50,208 nt of DNA from PRO6 sp035565775 (GCA_035565775.1 DATMRW010000016.1:1-50208), one strand, 5' to 3'; numbered from the stretch's first letter, positions 1-8,273 are shown. Program-made: numbers and translations. The notes: a model not told the origin generated them from the sequence alone.

Positions 1-1131
1 CAGATGGGTTTCCCGATCGTCATCCGCCCTTCCTATGTGCTGGGCGGACGCGCGATGGAGATCGTGCACGACACGCATCAGCTCGACCGCTATCTGGCAC
101 GCCTGGCCGGCGATCTCGACCGGCCGTCCGAACTCGTGGTGTCGAAGAAGCGGCCGCTGCTGCTCGACCGCTATCTCACCGATGCGATCGAAGTCGACGT
201 CGATTGCCTGTCCGACGGCAAGGATGCCTTCATCGCCGGCATCATGGAGCATATCGAGGAAGCCGGCATTCACTCCGGCGACTCCGCCTGCTCGTTGCCG
301 CCGCATTCCTTGAGCGCAACCACCATCGCCGAGCTCGAACGGCAGACCCGCGAACTCGCGCTCGGCCTCGACGTGGTCGGCCTGATGAACGTGCAATACG
401 CCCTCAAGGACGGCCAGATCTACGTCCTCGAGGTCAACCCGCGCGCCTCGCGCACCGTGCCGTTCGTCGCAAAGGTGATCGGACAGCCGGTTGCAAAGAT
501 CGCGGCGCGCATCATGGCCGGCGAAAAGCTGAGCGATTTCAAGCTTGAACCGCAGAAGCTCAACCATGTCGGCGTCAAGGAATCGGTGTTCCCGTTCGCC
601 CGCTTCCCCGGCGTCGATACGGTGCTCGGCCCGGAAATGCGCTCGACGGGCGAGGTGATCGGCCTCGACCGCTCGTTCGAGGTCGCCTTCGCCAAGAGCC
701 AGATCGGCGGCGGCACCCGCGTACCGCGCAAGGGAACCGTGTTCGTGTCGGTCCGCGAGGACGACAAGACCCGCATCCTGGACGCCGTGCGACTGTTAGC
801 CTCAGAAGGCTTCAAAATCATCGCGACGTCGGGAACCCAGCGGTTCCTTGCCGACAACGGGGTGCCAGCCGAAAAGATCAATAAGGTATTGGAAGGTCGG
901 CCACATATCGTCGACGCCATTACCAACGGCGAAGTCCAGCTCGTTTTCAACACCACCGAAGGGCCTCAGGCGCTCGCCGATAGCCGTTCGCTCCGGCGCG
1001 CTGCCCTCTTGCATAAAGTCCCCTACTACACCACTCTTTCCGGGGCGGTAGCGGCTGCGCAAGGTATCCGGGCCTATAGGGGCGGTGACTTGGAAGTACG
1101 AACGTTGCAGAGCTATTTCACCAAGCCGTAA
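1..1131 (+). CDS. carB: Carbamoyl-phosphate synthase large subunit, C-terminal part (5' end outside window)
   Basis: The reading frame is open from base 1, so only the last 376 residues of a protein usually near 1,100 residues are present. CarB makes carbamoyl phosphate from bicarbonate, ATP and glutamine-derived ammonia for pyrimidines and arginine. The fragment begins in the second ATP-grasp (carbamate kinase) domain, with the substrate and metal loop VNPRAS near fragment residue 145. It ends in the MGS-like allosteric domain from about residue 240 (FVSVREDDK, IIATSGTQ), where UMP and similar effectors bind in other species. greA follows in the same direction after about 150 bases, a common order in rhizobia-type genomes. 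There is no sign of damage. Confidence 0.97.
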   Translation, partial: QMGFPIVIRPSYVLGGRAMEIVHDTHQLDRYLARLAGDLDRPSELVVSKKRPLLLDRYLTDAIEVDVDCLSDGKDAFIAGIMEHIEEAGIHSGDSACSLPPHSLSATTIAELERQTRELALGLDVVGLMNVQYALKDGQIYVLEVNPRASRTVPFVAKVIGQPVAKIAARIMAGEKLSDFKLEPQKLNHVGVKESVFPFARFPGVDTVLGPEMRSTGEVIGLDRSFEVAFAKSQIGGGTRVPRKGTVFVSVREDDKTRILDAVRLLASEGFKIIATSGTQRFLADNGVPAEKINKVLEGRPHIVDAITNGEVQLVFNTTEGPQALADSRSLRRAALLHKVPYYTTLSGAVAAAQGIRAYRGGDLEVRTLQSYFTKP

Positions 1132-1283
1132 TTTTCGCCTGATCCACTCCGATGATCTGTTGGAACCGGGTTGCACCGGGCAAGTTCTCTTGCGAGGATT
1201 TCTAACTCGATCGTTGGAACATGACCCACACACCGTTTCGCCGTGGGCGTATGTCTGCACGCGAAATTGAAGGAAGAAGATGA

Positions 1284-1760
1284 ATGGTTGAAAAGATTCC
1301 GATGACCCAGGCGGGCTTTGCCGCTTTGGAACAGGAATTGAAACAGCGCCAGACTGTCGATCGTCCGAAAATCATTGAGTTGATTGCGGAAGCGCGTTCG
1401 CACGGGGATCTTTCGGAAAACGCCGAATATCACGCCGCGAAAGAAGCCCAATCGCACAACGAAGGGCGCATCAGCGAGCTTGAGGACAAGCTCGCACGGT
1501 CCGAAATCATCGACGTTTCCAAGCTTTCCGGCGACACCATCATGTTCGGCGCCACCGTGACGCTGATCGATGAGGACACCGAGAAGGAAGCGGTGTGGCA
1601 GATTGTCGGCGAATCGGAAGCGGACGCCAAGCAAGGCCGCATCTCCGTCACCTCGCCGCTCGCCCGCGCGCTGATCGGCAAGAAGATCGGCTCGTCGGTC
1701 GAGGTCATGGCGCCCGGCGGCGCGAAGGCCTACGAGGTTCTCAAGGTCGAGTGGCGCTGA
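1284..1760 (+). CDS. greA: Transcription elongation factor GreA
   Basis: GreA inserts its N-terminal coiled coil into the RNA polymerase secondary channel and stimulates cleavage of backtracked transcripts. The 158-residue length is standard. The coiled-coil tip carries the acidic motif GDLSENAEYH (about residues 40-49) that coordinates the catalytic magnesium, and the C-terminal FKBP-like half ends in the usual TYEVLKVEW-like sequence (here AYEVLKVEW). A GGAAGAAG ribosome-binding site precedes the start. An ATG four bases upstream (1280) opens a frame that stops after three codons, so 1284 is the start. A strong terminator lies just downstream. Confidence 0.97.
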   Translation: MVEKIPMTQAGFAALEQELKQRQTVDRPKIIELIAEARSHGDLSENAEYHAAKEAQSHNEGRISELEDKLARSEIIDVSKLSGDTIMFGATVTLIDEDTEKEAVWQIVGESEADAKQGRISVTSPLARALIGKKIGSSVEVMAPGGAKAYEVLKVEWR

Positions 1761-1790
1761 GCTGTTTGTCCGATTGAGCATTGCAAACAG

Positions 1791-1825
1791 CGCCCCCGGT
1801 CCTTGCCGGGGGCGTTGTTTTTTTT
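1791..1825 (+). terminator. Rho-independent terminator after greA
   Basis: A 9-bp GC-rich stem (CGCCCCCGG at 1791-1799 with CCGGGGGCG at 1806-1814) and a 6-base loop are followed by a T-rich tract to 1825. It lies 30 bases after the greA stop codon. Confidence 0.9.
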
Positions 1826-1971
1826 GCGCCGGGTACACTCCTCGCGGCGGTCGGGGGCGCAATCAACTAAATGTTTGCGATCTCACAACCACGGCAGTCT
1901 CCCCTTTGACCGTTCCCTCCGCTAGGGTTGGCTGTGGTTACGCTTGCTCCAGCAAATCTCGAGGGGGAAAC

Positions 1972-2367
1972 ATGGAGAAATTCACCGCGCCCTTCCGACC
2001 CGTGGTGCTCAGTCTGCTCCGTATCGTCAGCGGCCTGCTGATCCTGCAATACGGCCTCGCCAAAATCTTGAAATGGCCTGCCGTGCCGATGTTCAAGGAC
2101 GTCCAGCTCTTTTCGCTCTACGGCCTCGCCGGCACGATCGAGCTGGTCGGCGGCATTCTCCTGGTCCTCGGCCTGTTCACCCGCCCGGTCGCCTTCATCC
2201 TGTCCGGCCAGATGGCCTTCGCCTATTTCATGGGCCACGCCCCGCGGGGCTTCTTCCCGATCCTCAACGGCGGCAACCTTGCCATCGAGTGGTGTTTTCT
2301 TTTCCTCTACTTCGCCGTCGCGGGCGGCGGCTCTCTGAGCCTCGACGCAATCAAGCGCCGCTCCTGA
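1972..2367 (+). CDS. DoxX-family membrane protein
   Basis: This 131-residue protein is almost entirely hydrophobic with four predicted transmembrane segments, as in the DoxX/DoxD family. Members are small inner-membrane proteins linked to quinone or redox stress functions, but the reaction is rarely known. Family-type features include LRIVSGLLILQYGLAK near the N terminus and GTIELVGGILLVLGLFTRPVAF in the middle. I chose the ATG at 1972 because a strong GAGGGGGAA ribosome-binding site precedes it. An upstream extension of the frame would run through the greA terminator and is not believable. It appears to be a single-gene unit. Confidence 0.85.
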   Translation: MEKFTAPFRPVVLSLLRIVSGLLILQYGLAKILKWPAVPMFKDVQLFSLYGLAGTIELVGGILLVLGLFTRPVAFILSGQMAFAYFMGHAPRGFFPILNGGNLAIEWCFLFLYFAVAGGGSLSLDAIKRRS

Positions 2368-2401
2368 CGCGCAGCGGAAAAATATCCGGCAGAGAACGAA
2401 A

Positions 2402-2435
2402 AAAGGCCCGAAGCGGTGCGCCGCCTCGGGCCTTT
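2402..2435. terminator. Bidirectional terminator between convergent genes
   Basis: Inverted repeat AAAGGCCCGA (2402-2411) / TCGGGCCTTT (2426-2435), with a 4-bp inner stem after one mismatch. It lies between the DoxX gene (+) and the TSUP gene (-). The minus-strand reading ends in a run of six T, so termination should be stronger for the TSUP gene. Confidence 0.85.
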
Positions 2436-2457
2436 CCGATTCAACAATTCGCGCAGA

Positions 2458-3216
2458 TCAGGTGCGGAAGAAAAACACCACGGTCAGCACCGCGCCGGTG
2501 GTGATGACGACAGCGCGAATGATCTTTGCCGGGACGCGGCGGGCAATATCGACGCCGAGATAGCCGCCGATGGTCGAGGCGATCATGGTGACGATCGCGG
2601 CAGGCCAGTGGACAAGGCCGCCGATGATCAGCGTCGCCGACGACATCAGCTGGATCAGGGCGGAGGCGACCATCTTGATGGCGTTGGCCTTGTGATAGTC
2701 GCCCTTCTCCGTGATGATCAGCGCGGCCAGCATCATGATGCCCATGCCGGCGGCGAAGAAGCCGCCATAGACCGCGACGATGAACATGATGAGCCCGGCG
2801 ACGCGCGCGGCGCCCCGGCCCTCGCCCTCGGCCCATGGCGCGGCAAGTGCGCGAATGCGATCCGAGTAGGCGAACAGCAGCGTCGCCAGCAACAGCAGCC
2901 ACGGCACCGTCGGCCGAAAGCCCGCGTCACCGATCCAGATCAGCAGCAGCGCGCCGAGCGCGCCGCCCAGCAGACCGAAAATCGAATAGGTGACCATGTC
3001 GCGGAAATAGGTGCGGATCTCCTTGCGATAGCCGAGCACGCTCGCGAAGTTGGCCGGGTTGAGCGCAACCGCACTGGTCGCATTGGCTTCAATCGTAGGC
3101 AGGCCGACCGCGACCAGCGCCGCAAAGGTCAGGAACGTACCACCACCGGCGACGGCATTGAGCACGCCGGCGCCAAAGCCTGCGACAGACAACAGTGCGA
3201 TTTCAAAGAGTGTCAC
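2458..3216 (-). CDS. TSUP (TauE/SafE) family membrane permease
   Basis: This polytopic membrane protein of about 252 residues belongs to the TauE/SafE (TSUP) family, whose studied members move sulfite, sulfoacetate and other anions. The family repeat is visible twice: GFGAGVLNAVAGGGTFLTFAALVAVGLP at the N terminus and YGGFFAAGMGIMMLAAL in the second half. The frame extends to 3291, but the extra N-terminal residues are arginine-rich and low in complexity. I prefer the GTG at 3216 (product MTLFEIALL), which has an AAGGG ribosome-binding site. The substrate cannot be told from sequence. Confidence 0.88.
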   Translation of the reverse strand: MTLFEIALLSVAGFGAGVLNAVAGGGTFLTFAALVAVGLPTIEANATSAVALNPANFASVLGYRKEIRTYFRDMVTYSIFGLLGGALGALLLIWIGDAGFRPTVPWLLLLATLLFAYSDRIRALAAPWAEGEGRGAARVAGLIMFIVAVYGGFFAAGMGIMMLAALIITEKGDYHKANAIKMVASALIQLMSSATLIIGGLVHWPAAIVTMIASTIGGYLGVDIARRVPAKIIRAVVITTGAVLTVVFFFRT

Positions 3217-3479
3217 GATAGCCCTTTCAGCAGCGGCTCCCTGCCGCTCGTTGCGACGCCGGCCACCGGGCCGGCGGTTCGGGCCACTCATCCCGGATCG
3301 CTGCCGCGCAGAAACCGTCGCTATTCATCCTTGAGAAGTTCGGCATCCCCGGTTCGCCATCCGGGGTTCTTGTTGGTTCAATCGCAAGGTTTGAGTTGTA
3401 GACGACCCGCAGCGAAAGTGAAGACGCCTTTCGGCGTGGCGAGCGCGCTCCCAGCGCAGAACTCCGGCGCGCCAGCCGT

Positions 3480-3962
3480 TCACTCCGGCTTCAATTCGAG
3501 CGGCACAGCGGCTTCGAACTTGGAATTGTGCAGCACGAGCGAGGTCCGCACGTTGCGCACCAATGGAGCGCCCGTAAGCCGCGAGACGAATTCCTGAAAT
3601 GTCGCCATGTCCGGCGCAACGCATTTGAGGATGAAGTCGATGTCGCCCGACAGCATCCAGCATTCGCGCACCAAGGGTTCCGCCCGCACGAACTCCTCGA
3701 AGGCGCGCAGGTCGGCATCCGCCTGGCTGGCAAGATGGACGGAGGCGAACACGGTGACGTCAAAACCCAGCAGGCGCGGATCGAGCAATCCGCGATAGCC
3801 CTGAATATAGCCGGCTTCTTCGAGCGCCCGCACACGACGAAGGCATGGCGGCGGTGAAATGCCGACCCGTTTGGCCAGCTCCACATTGGTGATCCGGCCA
3901 TCGGCCTGAATCTCGGCCAAAATCCTCAGATCGATGTCGTCCAGTCCCTTCGACACACTCAT
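3480..3962 (-). CDS. Lrp/AsnC family transcriptional regulator
   Basis: A 160-residue one-domain-plus-sensor regulator of normal Lrp length. The N-terminal winged helix-turn-helix is clear (LDDIDLRILAEIQADGRITNVELAKRVGISPPPCLRRVRALEEAGYI, residues 7-53), and the C-terminal half is the RAM/ligand-binding fold. Such proteins sense amino acids and control their uptake or catabolism, often repressing themselves. It is divergent from trxB across about 250 bases, and no target is evident. After the stop I saw only short GC hairpins without a T tract on this strand, so no terminator is called. Confidence 0.92.
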   Translation of the reverse strand: MSVSKGLDDIDLRILAEIQADGRITNVELAKRVGISPPPCLRRVRALEEAGYIQGYRGLLDPRLLGFDVTVFASVHLASQADADLRAFEEFVRAEPLVRECWMLSGDIDFILKCVAPDMATFQEFVSRLTGAPLVRNVRTSLVLHNSKFEAAVPLELKPE

Positions 3963-4093
3963 TCCTTGCCCGGAAACTCAGCGTTGAAACTCAAAAAACC
4001 TCATAGCCGAACCACCGGAGGAGAGCAATTTTATTGCGCACGCCAAATCACCCATCACATTTGGGGAAAAAAATCAGGGGCGGGTTGCAATTC

Positions 4094-4121
4094 TTGCATG
4101 GCTGCACAGATGACATACACT
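4094..4121 (+). promoter_or_regulatory. Possible trxB promoter
   Basis: TTGCAT (4094-4099) and TACACT (4116-4121) are separated by 16 bases in the divergent lrp/trxB spacer. It resembles a sigma-70-type promoter and would give a leader of about 90 bases. This is a visual match only. Confidence 0.35.
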
Positions 4122-4216
4122 TAGGCCTATCTCCGACTGAACGGCGACACATTTCTGGTGGCCACCGTGCCTCCGCGATGGGCTGCATTTGGCTTGGTTA
4201 CAAGGAGGTTCCGCCC

Positions 4217-5182
4217 ATGGCGGCCCCAATAAAGACGAAAGTTATCATCATCGGGTCAGGCCCGGCCGGCTACACCGCTGCGATTTACGCGGCGCGAGCC
4301 ATGCTTGAGCCGGTGCTGATCCAGGGCATCCAGCCCGGCGGGCAACTCACCATCACCACCGACGTGGAAAATTATCCCGGCTTCGCCGACCCGATTCAGG
4401 GCCCGTGGCTGATGGAGCAGATGGAAAAGCAGGCGACCCATGTCGGCGCCAAGCTGGTCAGCGATCACGTCAACGCCGTCGATCTCAGCCACCGGCCCTT
4501 CCGCGTGAGCTGTGACTCCGGCGACGTCTATCTCGCGGACACGGTCGTTCTCGCCACCGGCGCGCAGGCGCGCTGGCTCGGGCTGCCGTCGGAAGAGAAG
4601 TTCAAGGGCTTCGGCGTGTCGGCCTGCGCGACCTGCGACGGGTTCTTTTATCGCAACAAGGAAGTCGTGGTCGTCGGCGGCGGCAACACCGCGGTCGAGG
4701 AAGCGCTGTTTCTGACGAACTTCGCCTCGCGCGTTCACATCGTCCACCGCCGCGACAGCTTCCGCGCCGAGCGCATTCTGCAGGATCGCCTGTTCAAGCA
4801 TCCGAAGATCAACGTCATCTGGGACAGCGCGATCGACGAGATCTGCGGCTCGGACGATCCGTCCAAGGTGACGCATGTCCGGCTGAAGAACGTCAAGACT
4901 GGCGCAATCACCGAACTTGCCGCCGACGGCGTATTCGTCGCCATCGGCCACTCGCCCTCCACCGAACTCGTGAAGGGCCAGCTCCAGCTCACCCCGTCGG
5001 GCTACGTGAAGATCGCGCCGCATTCCACGGCGACCTCGGTGCCGGGCGTTTTCGCCGCCGGCGACCTTGCCGACGAGACCTATCGCCAGGCCATCACCGC
5101 GGCCGGCATGGGCTGCATGGCGGCGCTGGAGGCTGAACGTTTTCTCCACTCAAGCGTCAGCGAACGCGCTGCGGCGGAGTGA
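4217..5182 (+). CDS. trxB: Thioredoxin-disulfide reductase
   Basis: A 321-residue low-molecular-weight thioredoxin reductase. It passes electrons from NADPH through FAD and a redox-active disulfide to thioredoxin in the cytoplasm. It has the FAD-binding GSGPAG motif (residues 13-18), the catalytic CATC at 137-140 (SACATCDGFF), the NADPH-binding GGGNTAVE at 154-161 with HRRDSFRA downstream, and the C-terminal GVFAAGDLAD FAD motif. The start at 4217 has a near-perfect AAGGAGG ribosome-binding site. The frame continues further upstream without family similarity, so the longer form is rejected. A LysR gene follows after six bases, so the two are probably cotranscribed. Confidence 0.97.
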   Translation: MAAPIKTKVIIIGSGPAGYTAAIYAARAMLEPVLIQGIQPGGQLTITTDVENYPGFADPIQGPWLMEQMEKQATHVGAKLVSDHVNAVDLSHRPFRVSCDSGDVYLADTVVLATGAQARWLGLPSEEKFKGFGVSACATCDGFFYRNKEVVVVGGGNTAVEEALFLTNFASRVHIVHRRDSFRAERILQDRLFKHPKINVIWDSAIDEICGSDDPSKVTHVRLKNVKTGAITELAADGVFVAIGHSPSTELVKGQLQLTPSGYVKIAPHSTATSVPGVFAAGDLADETYRQAITAAGMGCMAALEAERFLHSSVSERAAAE

Positions 5183-5188
5183 ATCGCT

Positions 5189-6112
5189 ATGGCTCGAACG
5201 CGCAATGGGCTTGCAGACATGGATTGGGACAAACTGAAGGTGTTTCACGCCGCGGCTGAAGCCGGCAGCTTTACGCATGCCGGCGAGCAGCTCGGGTTGT
5301 CGCAATCCGCCGTCTCGCGGCAGGTGAGCGCGCTCGAGCAGGAATTGTCGGTGTCGCTGTTTCACCGGCACGCGCGCGGCCTGATCCTCACCGAGCAGGG
5401 CGACCTGCTTTTCCGCACGGCGCATGACGTGTTCATGCAGCTGCAGGCGGCGCGCGCCAAGCTGACCGACAGCCGGGAGCGGCCGAGTGGCGACCTCAAG
5501 GTCACCACCACTCCCGGCGTCGGCATTCACTGGCTGATCCCTCGCCTCGGCGAGTTCACCACGCTCTATCCCGAAATCCGGATCTCGCTGATCGTCACCG
5601 ACGAAGAGCTCGACCTCTCGATGCGCGAGGCCGATGTCGCGATCCGCACCCGGATTCCGACCCAGCCCGACCTGATACAGCGCAAGCTGTTCTCGATGGG
5701 CTTCCACGCCTACTGCGCGCCGGAATATGTGAAGCGTTTCGGCACCCCACGCACGCTCGATGAGCTCGATGACCATCGGCTCATCATGCTCAGCGACGCC
5801 AACGTGCCGCCGCACCTGCAGAACCGGCAGTGGCTGATCGAGGCCGGGCGCAACGGCCGGCAACCGCGCGAGCCGTTCTTCAAGGTCAACAACGTCATCG
5901 GCCTGGTGCGCGCCTGCCAGCAGGGCCTCGGCATCGCCGCGCTGCCCGACTATCTCGTCGAGGAAGACAGCCGTCTCGTGCAGCTCTTCGGCGAAGAAGA
6001 CTCGATCCAGCTCGACACGTTCTTCGTCTATCCCGAAGAACTCAAAAGCGTCGCGCGCATTCAGGTCTTCCGCGACTTCGTTGTCGGCAAGGCGCAGCGC
6101 TGGCCATCCTGA
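5189..6112 (+). CDS. LysR family transcriptional regulator
   Basis: A 307-residue LysR-type regulator. The N-terminal helix-turn-helix is typical (FHAAAEAGSFTHAGEQLGLSQSAVSRQVSALEQEL, about residues 19-53), followed by a periplasmic-binding-protein-like effector domain starting near residue 100 (LKVTTTPGVGIHWLIPRL). LysR proteins usually activate a divergent or nearby gene in response to a small molecule. This one is not divergent to anything but follows trxB closely. GGAG lies nine bases before the ATG at 5189. A second ATG at 5219 would remove ten residues and is possible. The effector is unknown. Confidence 0.93.
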   Translation: MARTRNGLADMDWDKLKVFHAAAEAGSFTHAGEQLGLSQSAVSRQVSALEQELSVSLFHRHARGLILTEQGDLLFRTAHDVFMQLQAARAKLTDSRERPSGDLKVTTTPGVGIHWLIPRLGEFTTLYPEIRISLIVTDEELDLSMREADVAIRTRIPTQPDLIQRKLFSMGFHAYCAPEYVKRFGTPRTLDELDDHRLIMLSDANVPPHLQNRQWLIEAGRNGRQPREPFFKVNNVIGLVRACQQGLGIAALPDYLVEEDSRLVQLFGEEDSIQLDTFFVYPEELKSVARIQVFRDFVVGKAQRWPS

Positions 6113-6145
6113 CCGGCGCGCACACCGCGCGCCGGCGGCTTCTTG
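6113..6145 (+). terminator. Possible terminator after the LysR gene
   Basis: An 8-bp perfect stem (CCGGCGCG at 6113-6120 with CGCGCCGG at 6128-6135) directly follows the stop codon. A weak T-containing tail (CTTCTTGT) follows. Confidence 0.45.
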
Positions 6146-6422
6146 TATCAGTGCGGGACAACCCGACGCCCATGCTTGCGGGACGCGCTTGCTGCAACCG
6201 GCAATGTGGCGGTCTTATGACCTATTGCACCAACTTACATGGGGCTCAAGCGCCGCAGCGGATGCATTGATTTATGCTTCCGAGAGGAACGCAATTGCCA
6301 CCGCATTGCACTTTCCCTCACAATTACGTGGTTTTTGCAATCGCTCGCGCAGTACGCGGGATCTCACTTCACGCTAATTTTGCGACATCGTCGAACGCAT
6401 GACTGACATGCGGGAGGAACGC
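6146..6422. other. Non-coding stretch before the candidate sRNA
   Basis: About 280 bases between the LysR terminator and the sRNA promoter. I see no frame with protein-like composition. An SD-like GAGAGGAACG at 6279-6288 is not followed by a usable start codon. Confidence 0.5.
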
Positions 6423-6450
6423 TTGAAGCGGTGTCCCATACGTCCATAAT
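6423..6450 (+). promoter_or_regulatory. Sigma-70-type promoter of the candidate sRNA
   Basis: -35 TTGAAG (6423-6428) and -10 CATAAT (6445-6450) are spaced by 16 bases. The predicted start, near 6456-6458, coincides with the base of the first hairpin of the RNA. Confidence 0.6.
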
Positions 6451-6456
6451 CGAAAC

Positions 6457-6588
6457 ACGCTAAGCGTGCGGTTGCACTTGTCCCCCTCCTCCAGCAACCG
6501 TCGCGTGAAGCTATCCCTCTTGGAAGGTGATTGTGTCGGCCTCCAATGGCCAAACACCTCAGCCGGGCAATAGCCCGGCTTTTTTTTA
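6457..6588 (+). ncRNA. Candidate trans-acting small RNA with a CU-rich (anti-Shine-Dalgarno) loop
   Basis: About 130 nt in a stretch without a credible gene, with four stem-loops in order. The first is CACGC/GCGTG (6456-6468). The second has stem CGGTTGC (6469-6475) / GCAACCG (6494-6500) and an 18-nt loop holding CCCCCUCCUCC. The third is AGGUG/CACCU (6525-6529/6555-6559) with a nested GGCC hairpin. The last is a terminator hairpin (6561-6580) with eight T. A promoter lies at the right distance upstream. CU-rich single-stranded loops that pair with ribosome-binding sites are known from alphaproteobacterial sRNAs (the alpha-r14 family of Sinorhizobium and the CcsR RNAs of Rhodobacter). Membership in either family is my inference from the loop only. 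Confidence 0.65.
6561..6588 (+). terminator. Strong Rho-independent terminator of the sRNA
   Basis: AGCCGGGC (6561-6568), a 4-base loop, GCCCGGCT (6573-6580) and an uninterrupted T8 tract. No protein gene ends nearby on this strand, so it belongs to a non-coding transcript. Confidence 0.9.
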
Positions 6589-6810
6589 AGCAGAATTCAT
6601 TTGCGCGCCTGCTTTGCACGCTCACCAGCGATCTTGTTGCCGCGCGTTTCTTACTTCGGCGAAGCAAGAGGATCCTGGAGCGATCTCATCAGCGAGTTGT
6701 GCGCATCGATGTCGCAGCCCGCATGTACCGTTCTGAAACAAGTTTCTACGCTGTGGGAGCGCGATCCCGGCGGCACCGTCATGCCGCGCAGGAATGATCA
6801 GTACACATAC

Positions 6811-6832
6811 AAAAAAAGGCGCCGAAGGCGCC
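6811..6832 (-). terminator. Rho-independent terminator of the ParA gene
   Basis: On the minus strand GGCGCC, a 3-base loop and GGCGCC are followed by seven T. It starts 23 bases after the stop codon of the ParA-type gene. Confidence 0.88.
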
Positions 6833-6854
6833 CTCTTTCGTTCGGCTCGGCGAC

Positions 6855-7535
6855 TTATGCCGCCTTGTTGTGCATGGCGCCCTTGGCGCCGCCAAGGCCC
6901 AGGATGGCTTTCACCGAGCGCTCGATTGCGGCCCAGAGACGGCTGATCTCATCGGCGGCCCTGCCATCGGCGCAATATTCGCGCGCGCTTTCACCATGGC
7001 TGAGCGAGAGGATGAGGTCGGCGCGGTTCGTCACCTGCCCGCTCCACACCGGCGCGCCGAAATTCGCCAGGGCTTCGCGCGCGGCCGTCACCATCCGGTT
7101 TTCGACATTGTCACGCAGCGCCGGCGCGCCGTTGATCACGACCGCATAGGGCTTGCGCGCGCTGCGGCAGGTCAAAATGGTCTGCTCGACGGCATTGGTG
7201 TCAAAAATTCCGGGGCGTGCCGGAATGACGACCAACGTCGCGCACTTCACCGCATCGGTGATCAGAGCCGAGACATTCGGCGGCGTATCGATGAAGACCC
7301 ACTCGTATCCGTCGCGCTTGGCCTTGGCGACGATCTCGCTCACCGACCGTGTTGCGGCGCGGATCGGCGGCTCGTTGGTACCGCGAATGCGATGCCAGAG
7401 CGTCAGGGACCCTTGCGGATCGGCATCGATTAGTAGGCACGGCTTGGATGCTTTGTGTGCGTGTGCAGCCAGATGAGCAGCAAGCGTGCTCTTGCCTGAG
7501 CCACCTTTACGCGACGCAAAAACAATCGTGTTCAT
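6855..7535 (-). CDS. ParA/MinD-type ATPase (orphan)
   Basis: A 226-residue P-loop ATPase of the ParA superfamily. The deviant Walker A motif KGGSGKST (residues 10-17) has the signature lysine at its start. DADPQGS follows near residue 39 and Walker B-like VFIDTPP near residue 80. ParA proteins form ATP-dependent dimers on DNA or membranes and position plasmids, chromosomes or protein machines. No ParB, parS cluster or replication gene is adjacent, and there is no N-terminal DNA-binding extension, so this is an orphan positioning ATPase, closer in size to VirC1-like and short chromosomal ParA proteins. It is a single-gene unit with its own terminator, and an inverted repeat lies just upstream. 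Confidence 0.9.
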   Translation of the reverse strand: MNTIVFASRKGGSGKSTLAAHLAAHAHKASKPCLLIDADPQGSLTLWHRIRGTNEPPIRAATRSVSEIVAKAKRDGYEWVFIDTPPNVSALITDAVKCATLVVIPARPGIFDTNAVEQTILTCRSARKPYAVVINGAPALRDNVENRMVTAAREALANFGAPVWSGQVTNRADLILSLSHGESAREYCADGRAADEISRLWAAIERSVKAILGLGGAKGAMHNKAA

Positions 7536-7570
7536 TCGCTGATCTCCCGATTGCCTTAGGCGGCGACACT

Positions 7571-7588
7571 GAATCAGTTTGCTGATTC
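7571..7588. promoter_or_regulatory. Inverted repeat upstream of the ParA gene (operator candidate)
   Basis: GAATCA (7571-7576), six bases, TGATTC (7583-7588), centred about 45 bases before the ATG. ParA proteins lacking an N-terminal DNA-binding domain usually do not repress themselves, so another regulator could bind here. Confidence 0.45.
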
Positions 7589-8196
7589 GTGAAAGTAAAA
7601 ACTAAACCAGGCGGTCGGCAACGCCAAAACGGATCATCATTCTTACTTCGCATGTTGCCTGTGAGTCACAAAACTACGTAGTCGCCCGTGGCTCGCTCAT
7701 CGATGCACATAAGCAAGGAGGCTATCGGCGCGCACATCCCTGCTGTCGCAACCGCCAGCGCACGCAGCTTGCGCCGCAAGTCGAAGAAAGTAATTCAGCA
7801 GCGCCTCTCCTTCGCAAGCAAGCAACACGAACAGCCGAAGGAAGAAGGCTTGGATCGGCAGCCGCGGGCATGCCTCATCGGCGCGGGCGGCGATCGAGCC
7901 ACCCACTGGCCTCCAATCAGATTGTCGCGGCCAAAAGGGCTGCCGCTGGTTGCGGGCGCAACCTCTGGTCGCAACCTGAGAACGCAACAACAGGAGCACG
8001 CAACCCCAAAAATCGCGCGCGCAAGATCGCAAGCGCGCGGCGGGGCCCTGCGATTCGGCAATCTCCGCGTGATGGTGGGGCGCGGCTGAACCAAAGGCGC
8101 GGGCAGCAGAGAACGGCCAGCGACAACAGGAAGACAGCGATTTGGGAGAGGTTGAAACCGGTCAAGGGATTTGCGGAAAAACCGGCATTTTGAGCG
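7589..8196. other. Gene-free stretch between the ParA gene and tRNA-His
   Basis: About 600 bases with no convincing gene. A plus-strand frame from GTG at 7688 to 8089 would encode 133 residues rich in Arg, Gln and Ala without a recognisable fold. It is not favoured. A 10-bp palindrome ACTACGTAGT lies at 7673-7682. Confidence 0.5.
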
Positions 8197-8273
8197 TGGT
8201 ACAGTTGGGTGGGCTCGAACCACCGACCTCCTGTTCCACAGACAGGCGCTCTAACCAACTGAGCTACAACTGC
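8197..8273 (-). tRNA. tRNA-His(GTG), CCA encoded, no genomic G-1
   Basis: The minus strand folds as a complete tRNA: acceptor GCAGTTG/CAACTGT, D arm GCTCAGTTGGTTAGAGC, anticodon arm CCTGT-CTGTGGA-ACAGG with anticodon GTG, T arm with GGTTCGAGCC, and encoded CCA (8197-8199). The base before position 1 is T rather than the G-1 nearly universal in tRNA-His. The discriminator is A73 and the first pair is G1-U72. This matches the atypical histidine identity set known in many alphaproteobacteria, which coevolved with their HisRS. Confidence 0.96.

Noticed and set aside
3347..3366. CCCCGG...CCGGGG hairpin as a terminator
   Set aside because: Its T-containing tail is on the plus strand, where no gene ends upstream. 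It does not suit the minus-strand Lrp gene.
7688..8089. Possible 133-residue basic protein between parA and tRNA-His
   Set aside because: The start is GTG without a ribosome-binding site at a proper distance, the composition is low in complexity and no fold is suggested. Kept only as a note in the gap entry.
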